From: Myxococcota bacterium | Lineage (GTDB): Bacteria > Myxococcota_A > UBA9160 > UBA4427 | Assembly: GCA_029243605.1 (NCBI GenBank) | Contig: JAQWRT010000097.1 | Coordinates: 1-43,224, forward strand | Length of the DNA stretch: 43,224 bases | Direction: 5' to 3' | Part shown: positions 32,101 to 40,328 of the stretch, piece after piece | How positions within the stretch are numbered: the first letter of the stretch is position 1 | How the letters are laid out: every line of letters begins with the position of its first letter | The notes under the pieces: model-generated | What the model was told of the DNA's origin: nothing | Seen by the model: only the letters and a program-made list of their open reading frames with translations | Database searches by the model: none | Position numbers and translations under genes: made by a program

Positions 32101-32709
32101 GTGGGGACAGGAACTACGTTTGGTGCGCCGGCCCATATGGCCGCATTCACGGATGTGGATGAGCGCTGGGGCCCGCTTGCCAAGTTGGCAGGACACTGGG
32201 CAGGCGATCAGGGTCGGGATTTCTCGTATTCCTACTCTGCCGAAGCAGATACGGAAAACCTCTATCGCGAGGAAATCACCTTCGATCCCTTCGGACCCGT
32301 CGACAATGGGAAGCAGCAACTCTTCGCCCTGGATTACAGGATGAAGGCCTGGCGCCTCGGTGCCGACGACTTCTTTCATATGGAGGTCGGATACTGGCAG
32401 TGGGAACCCGCTACGAACACGATCACCCGCTGCTTCATGGTCCCGCGTTCGACAACCATAATCGCTTCGGGGACGGCAGAGGCGGGCGCAGACAGCTTCT
32501 CCCTATCGGCGAAGCTGGGCTCCGAGACCAACGGTGTTCTTCAGAACGCCTACCTCCAGGCGGGCGCTGCGAAGACCATCGCCTACGAAGTGTCGGTGGA
32601 CCTGGCGGGCGGAAATTACGCCTATGAGGAAGACACCGTTCTTGAAATGGCTGCCCACGGAGGCGCCGCCATGCACCACACCGACAAGAACACGCTTCAG
32701 AGGGTCTAG
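32101..32709 (+). CDS. haem-binding beta-barrel (nitrobindin/FABP-like) protein
   Basis: A 202-residue protein from the GTG at 32101, with AGAGGAG about 6 bases upstream. LAKLAGHWAGDQGRDFSY near 26-43 is the first strand of the nitrobindin-like barrel. GKQQLFALDYRMKAWRLGAD followed by DFFHMEVGYWQWE near 70-102 is the central block seen in the longer FABP-like relatives. His192/His193 in AMHHTDKNTLQRV match the C-terminal His that serves as proximal haem ligand in nitrobindins. The family binds haem or small ligands in the cytoplasm and may sense or isomerise NO-derived species; exact role is unclear. It is followed at once by two strong hairpins. Confidence 0.78.
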   Translation: MGTGTTFGAPAHMAAFTDVDERWGPLAKLAGHWAGDQGRDFSYSYSAEADTENLYREEITFDPFGPVDNGKQQLFALDYRMKAWRLGADDFFHMEVGYWQWEPATNTITRCFMVPRSTTIIASGTAEAGADSFSLSAKLGSETNGVLQNAYLQAGAAKTIAYEVSVDLAGGNYAYEEDTVLEMAAHGGAAMHHTDKNTLQRV

Positions 32710-32774
32710 TCCGAACCCTTCGGACTTCATCCAAGAGCACCCCCTGGCCCCACCTATTTTGGGTGGGGCCAGGG
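32708..32774 (+). terminator. tandem hairpins after the haem-binding protein gene
   Basis: First hairpin: AGTCCGAA (32708-32715), loop CCC, TTCGGACT (32719-32726), beginning in the stop codon. Second: a perfect 13-bp stem, CCCTGGCCCCACC (32742-32754), loop TATTTTG, GGTGGGGCCAGGG (32762-32774). Both are exact. No T-tract follows, so termination may use the stem strength alone or need Rho. Confidence 0.65.
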
Positions 32775-33010
32775 CCTGCTCCGGTCCGGCCGCCGCCCCA
32801 AGCGCGTGCAAGCGAGCCCAGGGGCCCCCGCGCCTCGGCCCCTCCTCCCCCGACCCCCTGTCTTGCGGGTCAGCGCGGCCTCGTTATATTGACACCCTTC
32901 CTGTCAATAGAAAGACGCTTCATCCGCGCCCCCAGCCGCATCGGCCTGGCGGAGTAATTTGATGGCTCGCGCCCCTGGCGCCGAAAGCCCCAATCACGAG
33001 GGAAAAAAGC
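32775..33010 (+). other. promoter/leader region of the acyl-CoA dehydrogenase operon
   Basis: Together with the hairpins above, this completes the 301-bp gap between genes. It holds the inverted repeat at 32887-32909 and GAGGGAAAAAAGC before the ATG at 33011. I find no separate gene. Confidence 0.5.
32887..32909. promoter_or_regulatory. perfect inverted repeat, operator candidate for the acyl-CoA dehydrogenase operon
   Basis: TATTGACA-N7-TGTCAATA with no mismatch, in an AT-rich island of an otherwise GC-rich spacer. It lies 101 bases before the first gene of the operon. The left arm contains TTGACA, which could double as a -35 element, but I do not see a good -10 at the right distance. No regulator gene is next to it. 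Confidence 0.55.
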
Positions 33011-34150
33011 ATGGGACTGATACTCACCGAAGATCAGACGATCTTGCGCGAAATGGCCAAAAGCTTTTTCGAGGAGAAATCGCCGGTCGAGAGAATGCGC
33101 AAGCTTCGAGACTCACGAGATGAAACGGGTTTCTCCCGCGCCTTGTGGAAGGAAATGGGGGAACTGGGCTGGCTCGGGATCCTTTTCCCCGAGGCCGTAG
33201 GCGGAGCCGAGATGGGGTACGGAGAACTCGGAATCATCCTCTCCGAAGCCGGCCGGGTGCTCGCGCCAGAGCCCTTCGTCTCCACCGTCCTGCTCGGGGG
33301 GAACGCGATCCTGCTCGGAGGCACTGAGCCGCTCCAAAAAGAGCTCCTCCCGGATCTCTGCACCGGCGACCGACTGGTCAGCTTGGCCTTTCAGGAGCAA
33401 GGCCGCTTCTCACCCTACTCAATTGAAGCCAGCGCCAGCCGGGACGGCGACAGCTATCGCATCAGCGGGAGGAAGAGTTTCGTTCTGGACGGACACGTAT
33501 CGGACCAGATCGTCACCCTGGCCCGAACAGCAGGAAGCGCCGACGAGCGAGAGGGGCTCTCCCTCTTTGTCGTGGACGCCAACTCTCCGGGCATAACCAT
33601 CGAGCGAGCGGAAATGCTCGACGGACGCAACGCGGCCAGCATTTCTTTCGCAAACGTTGCCGTAGACGCTTCTCGCGTGCTGGGTGAGCCCGACCACGGA
33701 GCCGACATTCTCGATGCGGTCTTCGACCGGGCGATCGTCGGACTCTCGGCCGAAATGCTCGGTTCTTTCGAGGAGGCCTTCGAGCGAACCCTGGAATACC
33801 TCAAGACCCGCGAGCAGTTCGGAGTCAAAATCGGGACCTTCCAGGGGCTCCGCCATCGAGCAGCGCATATGTTTGGCGAACTTGAGTTTGCACGATCCAT
33901 CGTCCGGGATGCCCAGAGCGCGATCGATGACGGGCGAGACGACATCGCGGAATGCGCGAGTGGCGCAAAGGCTCGATGTTCCGATGTCGCCCAACTCATC
34001 GGCGGTGAAGCCATCCAGATGCATGGCGGAATCGGCATGACCGACGAAGAAGAAATCGGCCTCTTTTTCAAGCGCCTAAAAGCAGCCGAAATCACCCTGG
34101 GCGACGCCATCTACCACCGAGATCGCTTCGCAAGCCTGCGCGGCTACTAG
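33011..34150 (+). CDS. acyl-CoA dehydrogenase family protein (subunit without the usual C-terminal Glu)
   Basis: A 379-residue flavoprotein fold. ALWKEMGELGWLGILFPEAV and GGAEMGYGELGIILSEAGR lie near 44-83. The middle beta domain follows, then LEYLKTREQFGVKIGTFQGL near 265-284, with the conserved REQFG and F-Q. QLIGGEAIQMHGGIGMT near 325-341 is the standard QxxGGxGMT signature. The C-terminus (KAAEITLGDAIYHRDRFA) lacks the IYEGTxEI segment that carries the catalytic Glu in straight-chain enzymes. It is 22 bases upstream of a second dehydrogenase gene of complementary type. The pair resembles heteromeric steroid/side-chain acyl-CoA dehydrogenases. A single-subunit function is therefore less likely. 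Confidence 0.9.
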   Translation: MGLILTEDQTILREMAKSFFEEKSPVERMRKLRDSRDETGFSRALWKEMGELGWLGILFPEAVGGAEMGYGELGIILSEAGRVLAPEPFVSTVLLGGNAILLGGTEPLQKELLPDLCTGDRLVSLAFQEQGRFSPYSIEASASRDGDSYRISGRKSFVLDGHVSDQIVTLARTAGSADEREGLSLFVVDANSPGITIERAEMLDGRNAASISFANVAVDASRVLGEPDHGADILDAVFDRAIVGLSAEMLGSFEEAFERTLEYLKTREQFGVKIGTFQGLRHRAAHMFGELEFARSIVRDAQSAIDDGRDDIAECASGAKARCSDVAQLIGGEAIQMHGGIGMTDEEEIGLFFKRLKAAEITLGDAIYHRDRFASLRGY

Positions 34151-34172
34151 AACGATCAAAGGAGAAGACAGC

Positions 34173-35336
34173 ATGTCATCTGAGAACCTCGAAGAATTCC
34201 AGCAGGACGTACGTAGCTGGATCGACGAAAATCTTCCCGCAGACCTTCGCGTGGGCAATCGCAAGGATCTTCCCGGAGGTAGCCTGGGCAAATGGATCAA
34301 AGCTGTCACCTCGAAAGGCTGGGTCACGCCCCAGTGGCCCACCGAATACGGCGGCGGCAACCTGGATCGCAAGCAGGCCGCGATCCTGATGAAAGAACTC
34401 AAGGCCGTTCGAGCGCCTATCATCAGCTCCTTCGGGACCAGTATGCTGGGCCCTACCCTCCTCGAATTCGGAACCGACGAGCAGAAGGAGGAGTTTCTTC
34501 CGGCTATCTCCCGCCACGAAGTGAAGTGGTGCCAGGGCTATAGCGAACCCGGAGCCGGCTCCGATCTAGCAAGCCTCCAAACCCGGGCGGTGAAAGAAGG
34601 CGACGAATATGTGATCACGGGTCAGAAGATCTGGACAACCGGAGCCGACAAGGCCGATTGGATCTTCTGCCTGGTCAGAACAGATCCAGAGGCACCCAAG
34701 CACGAGGGCATCACCTTTATCCTATTTCCCATGCACCAGGAGGGTGTCGAGGTTTCGCCTCTCACCTTGATCGATGGAAGCGCTGAGTTTTCCCAGGTTT
34801 TCTTCAACGGAGCACGGGCCAAGGCAAGCCATGTCGTGGGTCCGGTCAATGGCGGCTGGACCGTGGCCAAGCGCCTCCTCCAGCACGAGCGCACCACCGA
34901 CGGTGGAAGCGAAGGCGGCATTACAGGCGCCTTGAAGGAAACCCTCACCGATATCGTGAAACGCGAGATTGGTCTCAAGGACGGGGTCCTCGCCGATCCG
35001 ACGCTCCGGCAACGTCTCGCCGCCCAGGAACTCGAAGCTCGTGGTTTGAGCCTGACCATGCGCCGGGCTGGAGAAGAACTCCGCTCTGGCCAGGCGGGCA
35101 GAGATATCGGATCTCTTGGGAAATATCGCTGGGCCAATATGGTCAAGAACGAACAGGACCTTGCCATGGCGGCCATGGGTACCCAGGGCCTCGGCTGGTC
35201 TGGTCCGGGTTTCGAGGACACCCAACTCGAACGAACCCGCGCCTGGTTGACCACCCGGGCTGACTCCATCTGGGGAGGCACGAACGAAGTCCAGATGAAC
35301 GTGATCGCCAAACGCGTCCTCAAAATACCCGAATAG
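34173..35336 (+). CDS. acyl-CoA dehydrogenase (partner subunit)
   Basis: A 387-residue protein. The N-terminal part has WVTPQWPTEYGGGNLD near 50-65. WCQGYSEPGAGSDLASLQTR near 119-138 is the FAD/substrate block, with ITGQKIWTTGADKADWIFCL just after. The C-terminal helices carry QERTT-like HERTTDGGSEGG near 246-257. The end is SIWGGTNEVQMNVIAKRVL: Gly replaces the usual Glu of the YEGT motif, a form seen in FadE26-like proteins that pair with a second dehydrogenase subunit. AAGGAG precedes the ATG. Together with the gene upstream and the crotonase downstream it forms one operon. Substrate is probably a branched, cyclic or steroid side-chain acyl-CoA (inference). Confidence 0.91.
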   Translation: MSSENLEEFQQDVRSWIDENLPADLRVGNRKDLPGGSLGKWIKAVTSKGWVTPQWPTEYGGGNLDRKQAAILMKELKAVRAPIISSFGTSMLGPTLLEFGTDEQKEEFLPAISRHEVKWCQGYSEPGAGSDLASLQTRAVKEGDEYVITGQKIWTTGADKADWIFCLVRTDPEAPKHEGITFILFPMHQEGVEVSPLTLIDGSAEFSQVFFNGARAKASHVVGPVNGGWTVAKRLLQHERTTDGGSEGGITGALKETLTDIVKREIGLKDGVLADPTLRQRLAAQELEARGLSLTMRRAGEELRSGQAGRDIGSLGKYRWANMVKNEQDLAMAAMGTQGLGWSGPGFEDTQLERTRAWLTTRADSIWGGTNEVQMNVIAKRVLKIPE

Positions 35337-35430
35337 ACCTCAGAGAGACGAGTCCTGCACCGGGGCCAAGCCCTGGCGCCTCAACGCCCTGGGCAGTGCG
35401 TGCAGAGAACCCACCGGAAAGGACCGAGCC

Positions 35431-36159
35431 ATGATCGATCTTCAGCAAGAAGGCGAAGTCTTCACCCTGATAATGGATGAGGGTGAAAACCGCTGGAACA
35501 CGACTTTCGTGCGGGCGTTCTCGGCGGCCATCGATAAAATCGTGGCCTCTGAAGGGCCGGCCGCGTTGGTGACCACCTCGGCCAACCCCAAATTCTTTTC
35601 CAACGGTCTCGATCTCGCTTGGGCACAATCCCCAGACGCCACCGCGGAACACCCCGGCGGCGACCGGGACGTTTTCGGGGGCGAATTCATGACTCTCATG
35701 AGCCGCATTATCACCCTGCCGATCCCAAGTATTGCCGCCATCAACGGTCACGCTTTTGGAGCCGGTCTAATGCTTTCTCTATGCCACGATCAGCGCATCA
35801 TGCGCGAGGACCGGGGCTTCGCGTGTGCGAATGAAATGCAGCTCGGCATGCGAATTCCGCTCCCCGAGCTCGCGCTATTTCGTCACAAACTTCCCGCGAA
35901 TACCTTCTTCGAGACCGTGCAACTCGCCCGCCGGTGGACCGGACCCGCGGCGCTCGAGGCCGGCATCGTCCAGCAGGTTGCCGATTCCCAGAACCTGCTC
36001 GACCTCGCCCAGGCCCGGGCCGCGGAACTCGCCCCCCTCGGCGCCCACCGCAAATCCTTCAAAGCTCAGAAAGAAAAACTCTACGGCGAAAACGCGGCGA
36101 TCAACCAAATCCACGGCCCCGCCTACATGCTTCGGAATAGCGAGAAATACGCCGACTAG
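35431..36159 (+). CDS. enoyl-CoA hydratase/isomerase, closest to delta3-delta2-enoyl-CoA isomerase type
   Basis: A 242-residue crotonase-fold protein. ENRWNTTFVRAFSAAIDKI near 18-36 starts the fold. PKFFSNGLDLAWAQ near 53-66 and INGHAFGAGLMLSLCHDQRI near 105-124 are the two oxyanion-hole blocks. The position of the first hydratase Glu is Leu or Met (GLMLS), and MQLGMRIPLPELALFR follows, so this is not a classic hydratase. The pattern is like the plant and peroxisomal enoyl-CoA isomerases. GGAAAGGA precedes the ATG. It lies 94 bases after the dehydrogenase pair on the same strand and probably acts in the same degradation route, either as isomerase or as an unconventional hydratase. Confidence 0.87.
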   Translation: MIDLQQEGEVFTLIMDEGENRWNTTFVRAFSAAIDKIVASEGPAALVTTSANPKFFSNGLDLAWAQSPDATAEHPGGDRDVFGGEFMTLMSRIITLPIPSIAAINGHAFGAGLMLSLCHDQRIMREDRGFACANEMQLGMRIPLPELALFRHKLPANTFFETVQLARRWTGPAALEAGIVQQVADSQNLLDLAQARAAELAPLGAHRKSFKAQKEKLYGENAAINQIHGPAYMLRNSEKYAD

Positions 36160-36217
36160 GCCGCCACGAGAGTCCGCTCTGTCTCAAGCACGACCTCGCT
36201 TCAGCGGCGTGATTGCG

Positions 36218-38776
36218 TCAGCGGTGAAGGGTTCCGCCGAGACCGCCCGAGACCAATGACGAAACGTTGGCCAGGGCCACGGGGAAATTCATGCCCCCGG
36301 GCGAAGCCATATAACGGGCCTCCCAGGTGGGGCCGTATTTCTCTTTGTAGCGCCGCAGACCTTGAAAATTGTAGAAGTGCTCACCGTGGCGGAAGAGCAG
36401 GCTCCCAAAGCGATTCCAGGCGATTCCGTGGCGGTACTCGGCGAGACCCGAGAGCGGGGCCATCCCAAGAGAGAACCATCGGTAGCCCTGGGCCTGAGCC
36501 CAGAGCATGCTCTCGATGAAAAGAAAATCCATCGCTCCCCCGGGCGCTCGGGCAGGATCGAATCGCATCAGGTCCGGAGACGCTTCGTCCTGCTCGCCGC
36601 TGAGCCACAGGTTGGCGAACGCCACAATCTCTCCGGCCTGGCGAATCACTGCGATGGGCATCTGCCCCAGATAATCGGGCTGGAAGGAGCCCAGCGAAAA
36701 GCTCTTCTCCCGGGTCTTTTTCTCCAGGAGCCAGGCATCGGATACCGGGGTCAGCTCTTCGATCAGCCCGGGGACCTCCGGCGTCGCTATCACCTCAAAG
36801 CTGCAACCGTCGCGCTCCGCTCGCCTCAAGGTCTGGCGCAACCCCTTTCGGGACGACCCCTCCAGGCTGAAATCCTCGAGAGGCACCCTCCCCATTTCCC
36901 CGAGCTTGTGGATGCTCAACCCCAAATCCAGATAGAGGGGCAGGTTCTCTGGGCCCACTTCGTAGAAGACCGGCCATCCCCCGGACGCATCGCTCAATTC
37001 GCGCAGCTTCCAGGCCAATTCACCGCGAGCCACCTCGCTCCCCACCGGGTCTCCCATAGAGACCCAGGATCTGCCCGAGACCCCATACATCAAGAACCCG
37101 TCACCCTGGGCCCCAAAGAGCAGGCTCTTGTCTCCGAGCAGCGCCAGATGAGCAGCCGAGTCGGGCGCCGCCTCCACCAGCGGGCGAACCGATTTGAGTT
37201 CCGCCTCCCCGGCCAGCACGCTGACCACCGCTCGGGGCCGACTCACCCGCCAGCCGACGACCAGGATTCCGAATCCTCCCACCAGGGCCAGGGCTCTCAG
37301 GGCCCTGGGGTAATGCGCCTCCCAGCCCATCTGAGCCCAGAGTGCGTGGCTATAGGCCTGGTCTTCATAGACCCACCCCGCCAGCCCCAGCAAAGCCAGG
37401 AGCCCGATTCCAAGCAAGCCCACGAAGCCCGGCGGAAAAGCGGCGGGAAGCAAAGACCCGCTGCGGTCGAAGACCCGACGACTCGGAATCAACCCGAGCA
37501 GAATCAGGCCAAGCGCCCCGGCGAAGACGGGATGAGCACCGTGGAGCAACGATGCTCCGGCAGCCAGAACCAGGAGAAGCAGGCTCGCCCGATAGGCCAC
37601 GTCTACCCTCTGTTGGACCCCACGAGCCACAAAAATCAGGCTCAGGCCGCAGCATAGAGCCAGGGGATGCGAAAGCTCCAGCCAACTCAAACCGCTCATT
37701 TCCTGAAGAGCCGCGAGCCGGGAAGCCTCCCCCGGGATGACGCCCGCGAGCACTAGAAGCACGCCGGAGATCAGGATGCCTGCGGCCAAGACCGAGGGCA
37801 GGATCGCCTCGCTGAGCGGAGCCCCCCATTCGCGCAATCGACCCCACTGGGCGCGATGCTGGAGCGCTTCGATGACGCCCAAGGCGGAAATCGCGATAAA
37901 GATCGGCAGCAAAAAATAGATCACCCGCCAGGCGAGGAGCGCGGCGAGAATCGCCGGGGCTGGCGCATAGGGAGCCAAGAGCAACATCGCGATGCCTTCG
38001 AAGACCCCCAGGCCAGCCGGGACCGTCGAAGCCAGGCCCAGCACCTCGCAGGCCATGAAAATTGCCATAAAGGTCAGAAAATCGAGCCCCGTTGCCTGGG
38101 GCAGAAGAGTCCAGAGCACAGCGGAAGCCAGCAGCCAATCCGTCGCCGCGACCCCCACCGTCAGCAAAATCAGCCGCACCGAGGGCAGGCTGAGTTTGAA
38201 GCCCTTGAAGGAGAAACTCTTTTTCTTCCGCGCCCCAGCCAGTAGAAGCAGCGCGAACCCCAGGCAGAAGACGACCCCAATGGGCCGCGTGGACTCCAGG
38301 GGAAGTCCCAGATCGCTGGGTAAATCGATGGCTCCGAAGAGAAAGAGCGGGCCGCCTACCCCCAGAACGCCGACAAAAAAGGTGAAAGTGGAGAAAGCCA
38401 CGATCTGGGCGATATCCCCGGCCTTCAGCCCCCAGATCGTGTAGAGGCGATAGCGGATCGCGCTACTTCCGAGAACCGTCAACCCCATATCCATGCTGAA
38501 TACGTAGGCGATGAAGGAGGTAATCCCGACCTTGGGGTACGCCAGCGAGCGACCCACATAACGCAACGCGAGAAGGTCGTAAAACGTAAGAGTGATATAG
38601 GACGCAACAGCCAAGCCGATCGCCGCCAAGAGCAGCCAATCAGAAATCGCCCGGAACTGCGTTCGTACCTGGGCGAAGCTGTGGGCCTCGAGTTGCTTAT
38701 CGAGGACGCCCAGCGCCAGCAGAAAAAGAGCCGCACCTAGGAGCGGACGTAGACTTCGTCGAAGCAAAGCGATCAT
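36218..38776 (-). CDS. mprF: bifunctional aminoacyl-phosphatidylglycerol synthase/flippase (MprF family)
   Basis: An 852-residue membrane protein. Residues 1-510 hold about 14 hydrophobic helices, including the flippase domain (IAYVFSMDMGLTVLGSSAIR at 89-108, STVPAGLGVFEGIAMLLLAP at 250-269). Residues from about 515 form the cytosolic synthase domain with two GNAT-like folds: VRPLVEAAPDSAAHLALLGD at 530-549, GFLMYGVSGRSWVSMGDPVG at 560-579, GLRQTLRRAERDGC at 645-658, MDFLFIESMLWAQAQGYRWF at 749-768, then SLGMAPLSGL. The family transfers an amino acid (often lysine or alanine) from tRNA to phosphatidylglycerol and flips the product outward, reducing the negative surface charge. The amino acid used here cannot be read. 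It is convergent with the crotonase gene. Confidence 0.92.
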   Translation of the reverse strand: MIALLRRSLRPLLGAALFLLALGVLDKQLEAHSFAQVRTQFRAISDWLLLAAIGLAVASYITLTFYDLLALRYVGRSLAYPKVGITSFIAYVFSMDMGLTVLGSSAIRYRLYTIWGLKAGDIAQIVAFSTFTFFVGVLGVGGPLFLFGAIDLPSDLGLPLESTRPIGVVFCLGFALLLLAGARKKKSFSFKGFKLSLPSVRLILLTVGVAATDWLLASAVLWTLLPQATGLDFLTFMAIFMACEVLGLASTVPAGLGVFEGIAMLLLAPYAPAPAILAALLAWRVIYFLLPIFIAISALGVIEALQHRAQWGRLREWGAPLSEAILPSVLAAGILISGVLLVLAGVIPGEASRLAALQEMSGLSWLELSHPLALCCGLSLIFVARGVQQRVDVAYRASLLLLVLAAGASLLHGAHPVFAGALGLILLGLIPSRRVFDRSGSLLPAAFPPGFVGLLGIGLLALLGLAGWVYEDQAYSHALWAQMGWEAHYPRALRALALVGGFGILVVGWRVSRPRAVVSVLAGEAELKSVRPLVEAAPDSAAHLALLGDKSLLFGAQGDGFLMYGVSGRSWVSMGDPVGSEVARGELAWKLRELSDASGGWPVFYEVGPENLPLYLDLGLSIHKLGEMGRVPLEDFSLEGSSRKGLRQTLRRAERDGCSFEVIATPEVPGLIEELTPVSDAWLLEKKTREKSFSLGSFQPDYLGQMPIAVIRQAGEIVAFANLWLSGEQDEASPDLMRFDPARAPGGAMDFLFIESMLWAQAQGYRWFSLGMAPLSGLAEYRHGIAWNRFGSLLFRHGEHFYNFQGLRRYKEKYGPTWEARYMASPGGMNFPVALANVSSLVSGGLGGTLHR

Positions 38777-38893
38777 GGAGCCCTAGCCTACCCCAGGGAG
38801 CTCGGCTTTCCGCCTACCCCAGACGAGAATCCCTCGATTCGCCGGACCTAGGACCATGCCATGGCGATCAGCGGATCAAAACGACGCGGCGCC

Positions 38894-40189
38894 CTAACGC
38901 GAGTATTCCAACTTCAGGCGAATGGTAAACTGGAGGCGGTTGTCGTGACCCTCATTACTTTCGTAGCTGCTCGAGCCCGGAGCCACTTTTCGGTGGCCGT
39001 AGAGGTACTCCACCCCGGTATCGAGCCAGGGGGCCGGACTCCAGACCACGTTCACCGAACTGTAGAAGCTTTCGCGAAAGATGCCGACGAACTCGTCCGG
39101 GGTAGTGGCGCTATACGTGGGACCAAAGCTCTTATCGATAAAATCTGTATACGCCCTCAAGAATGAGACCGTCGCCGTGGAATGCAGCACCGGACTCCAG
39201 CGGTGCTCGTAACCGACCCAAGCGCCGAATAGCCCCACCGTCTTCAAAGACTCGTCCATGATGGAAATAGGCGCCGCATCGAGATTGAGCCCCGCCGTAT
39301 CGTCGATATAGGACGCGATCCCGCGCCCCCCCAGAACACCGAACATAACTTTTTCGGACGAAGAGAAGCGCGCAAAGCCCGAAAGATGAAGGCCCCACCC
39401 ATTCAGCCCTTCTTCATAACCGCCATTCCCCTTGGCGACCATCCGGCGATAAACCGCACCGAGTTCCAGGTTGGTCTGCTCGGTCTCGTAGCCGAGCTTG
39501 AGCAGCAGGGCGGGTACCTGCACCTCGGTCCGTTTGCCCTCACCTGCGGGCAGAATGAAGTTCGGGCTGGCATCTTCCATCCCGGCCACCATGAAGAGAT
39601 CACTCTCCTCTCCGCCGGGCGATCCCAGCGGGACTCGCATGCTGAGCTGAGCGAAGCGGGCCTCGGCGAGCACCGGCGGGCCCTCGAAATCGAGGGTGGT
39701 GGGGAGAGCTGCCTGATTGAGGAAAAGGCTATAATCCAATCCGAAGCGAAGGCCGCCCAACTCGCCAACCGCCTTGTAGACCTGAAGACGGGTATCGAAG
39801 AGATCCTTAGTCATATTCAGAACGACTTCGCCCTTCGCCTTTCCGTAGCGCGTGGGCGTACTGGCCCAGAGCGTCAAAGTGCTCTGATTGGGGCTGAAGA
39901 GAGTTCGGTTCGTAAACTCCGATGCCGGTCCGCCCACAGGAATCTGCGAGGTCACGAACTCATGGGGAACGCCGTCGCCTGAATTCAGGCCAATGGCGTT
40001 AAAATCGTGGATGACGTCGAGCTGCACCTCCGCCAGAAAGCCCATGTGAATTTCGCGCCCAGCCCACTCGGAGATCGAATTTGAGGCGTGCTCGGCTGGG
40101 TTTTTCGTCGGAGCTTCCGCGCTCTGGATACTCGACGCGCAGAGCCAGAACGAAACAACCGCGACCGCAACCGACCAAGACTCCTGCAT
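38894..40189 (-). CDS. outer-membrane porin, DcaP-like
   Basis: A 431-residue protein with a signal peptide (hydrophobic VAVAVVSFWLCASSIQSAEA, cleavage near residue 25) followed by a long series of amphipathic strands. HMGFLAEVQLDVIHDFNAIG near 48-67 is the first strand with the GF-x-x-x-Q-x-D pattern of DcaP proteins. Later strands include STLTLWASTPTRYG, GLRFGLDYSLFLNQAALPTT, ARFAQLSMRVP, VLAEARFAQL and SVNVVWSPAPWLDTGVEYLY. The final strand is NRLQFTIRLKLEYSR. DcaP-type trimers take up organic acids such as dicarboxylates and aromatic acids. AGAGGGGG stands 4 bases before the ATG. It follows the molybdopterin enzyme gene by 139 bases on the same strand and may admit its substrate. Confidence 0.78.
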   Translation of the reverse strand: MQESWSVAVAVVSFWLCASSIQSAEAPTKNPAEHASNSISEWAGREIHMGFLAEVQLDVIHDFNAIGLNSGDGVPHEFVTSQIPVGGPASEFTNRTLFSPNQSTLTLWASTPTRYGKAKGEVVLNMTKDLFDTRLQVYKAVGELGGLRFGLDYSLFLNQAALPTTLDFEGPPVLAEARFAQLSMRVPLGSPGGEESDLFMVAGMEDASPNFILPAGEGKRTEVQVPALLLKLGYETEQTNLELGAVYRRMVAKGNGGYEEGLNGWGLHLSGFARFSSSEKVMFGVLGGRGIASYIDDTAGLNLDAAPISIMDESLKTVGLFGAWVGYEHRWSPVLHSTATVSFLRAYTDFIDKSFGPTYSATTPDEFVGIFRESFYSSVNVVWSPAPWLDTGVEYLYGHRKVAPGSSSYESNEGHDNRLQFTIRLKLEYSR

Positions 40190-40328
40190 CTATCCCCCTC
40201 TGACTTTCTCACATCCCAGTCACTTCCAGGCCTCCCTGCCACCGCTCTAATCATCTAGCCAACCACCATCGCCGAGGGAGACCCCAAGCGCCAAAGCCAG
40301 CACTTCGACTCACTGCTTGGGCCGTCGC

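Noticed and set aside
36362..37657. 431-residue plus-strand frame
   Set aside because: Antisense to MprF; Gln/Arg/Pro-rich with no domain.
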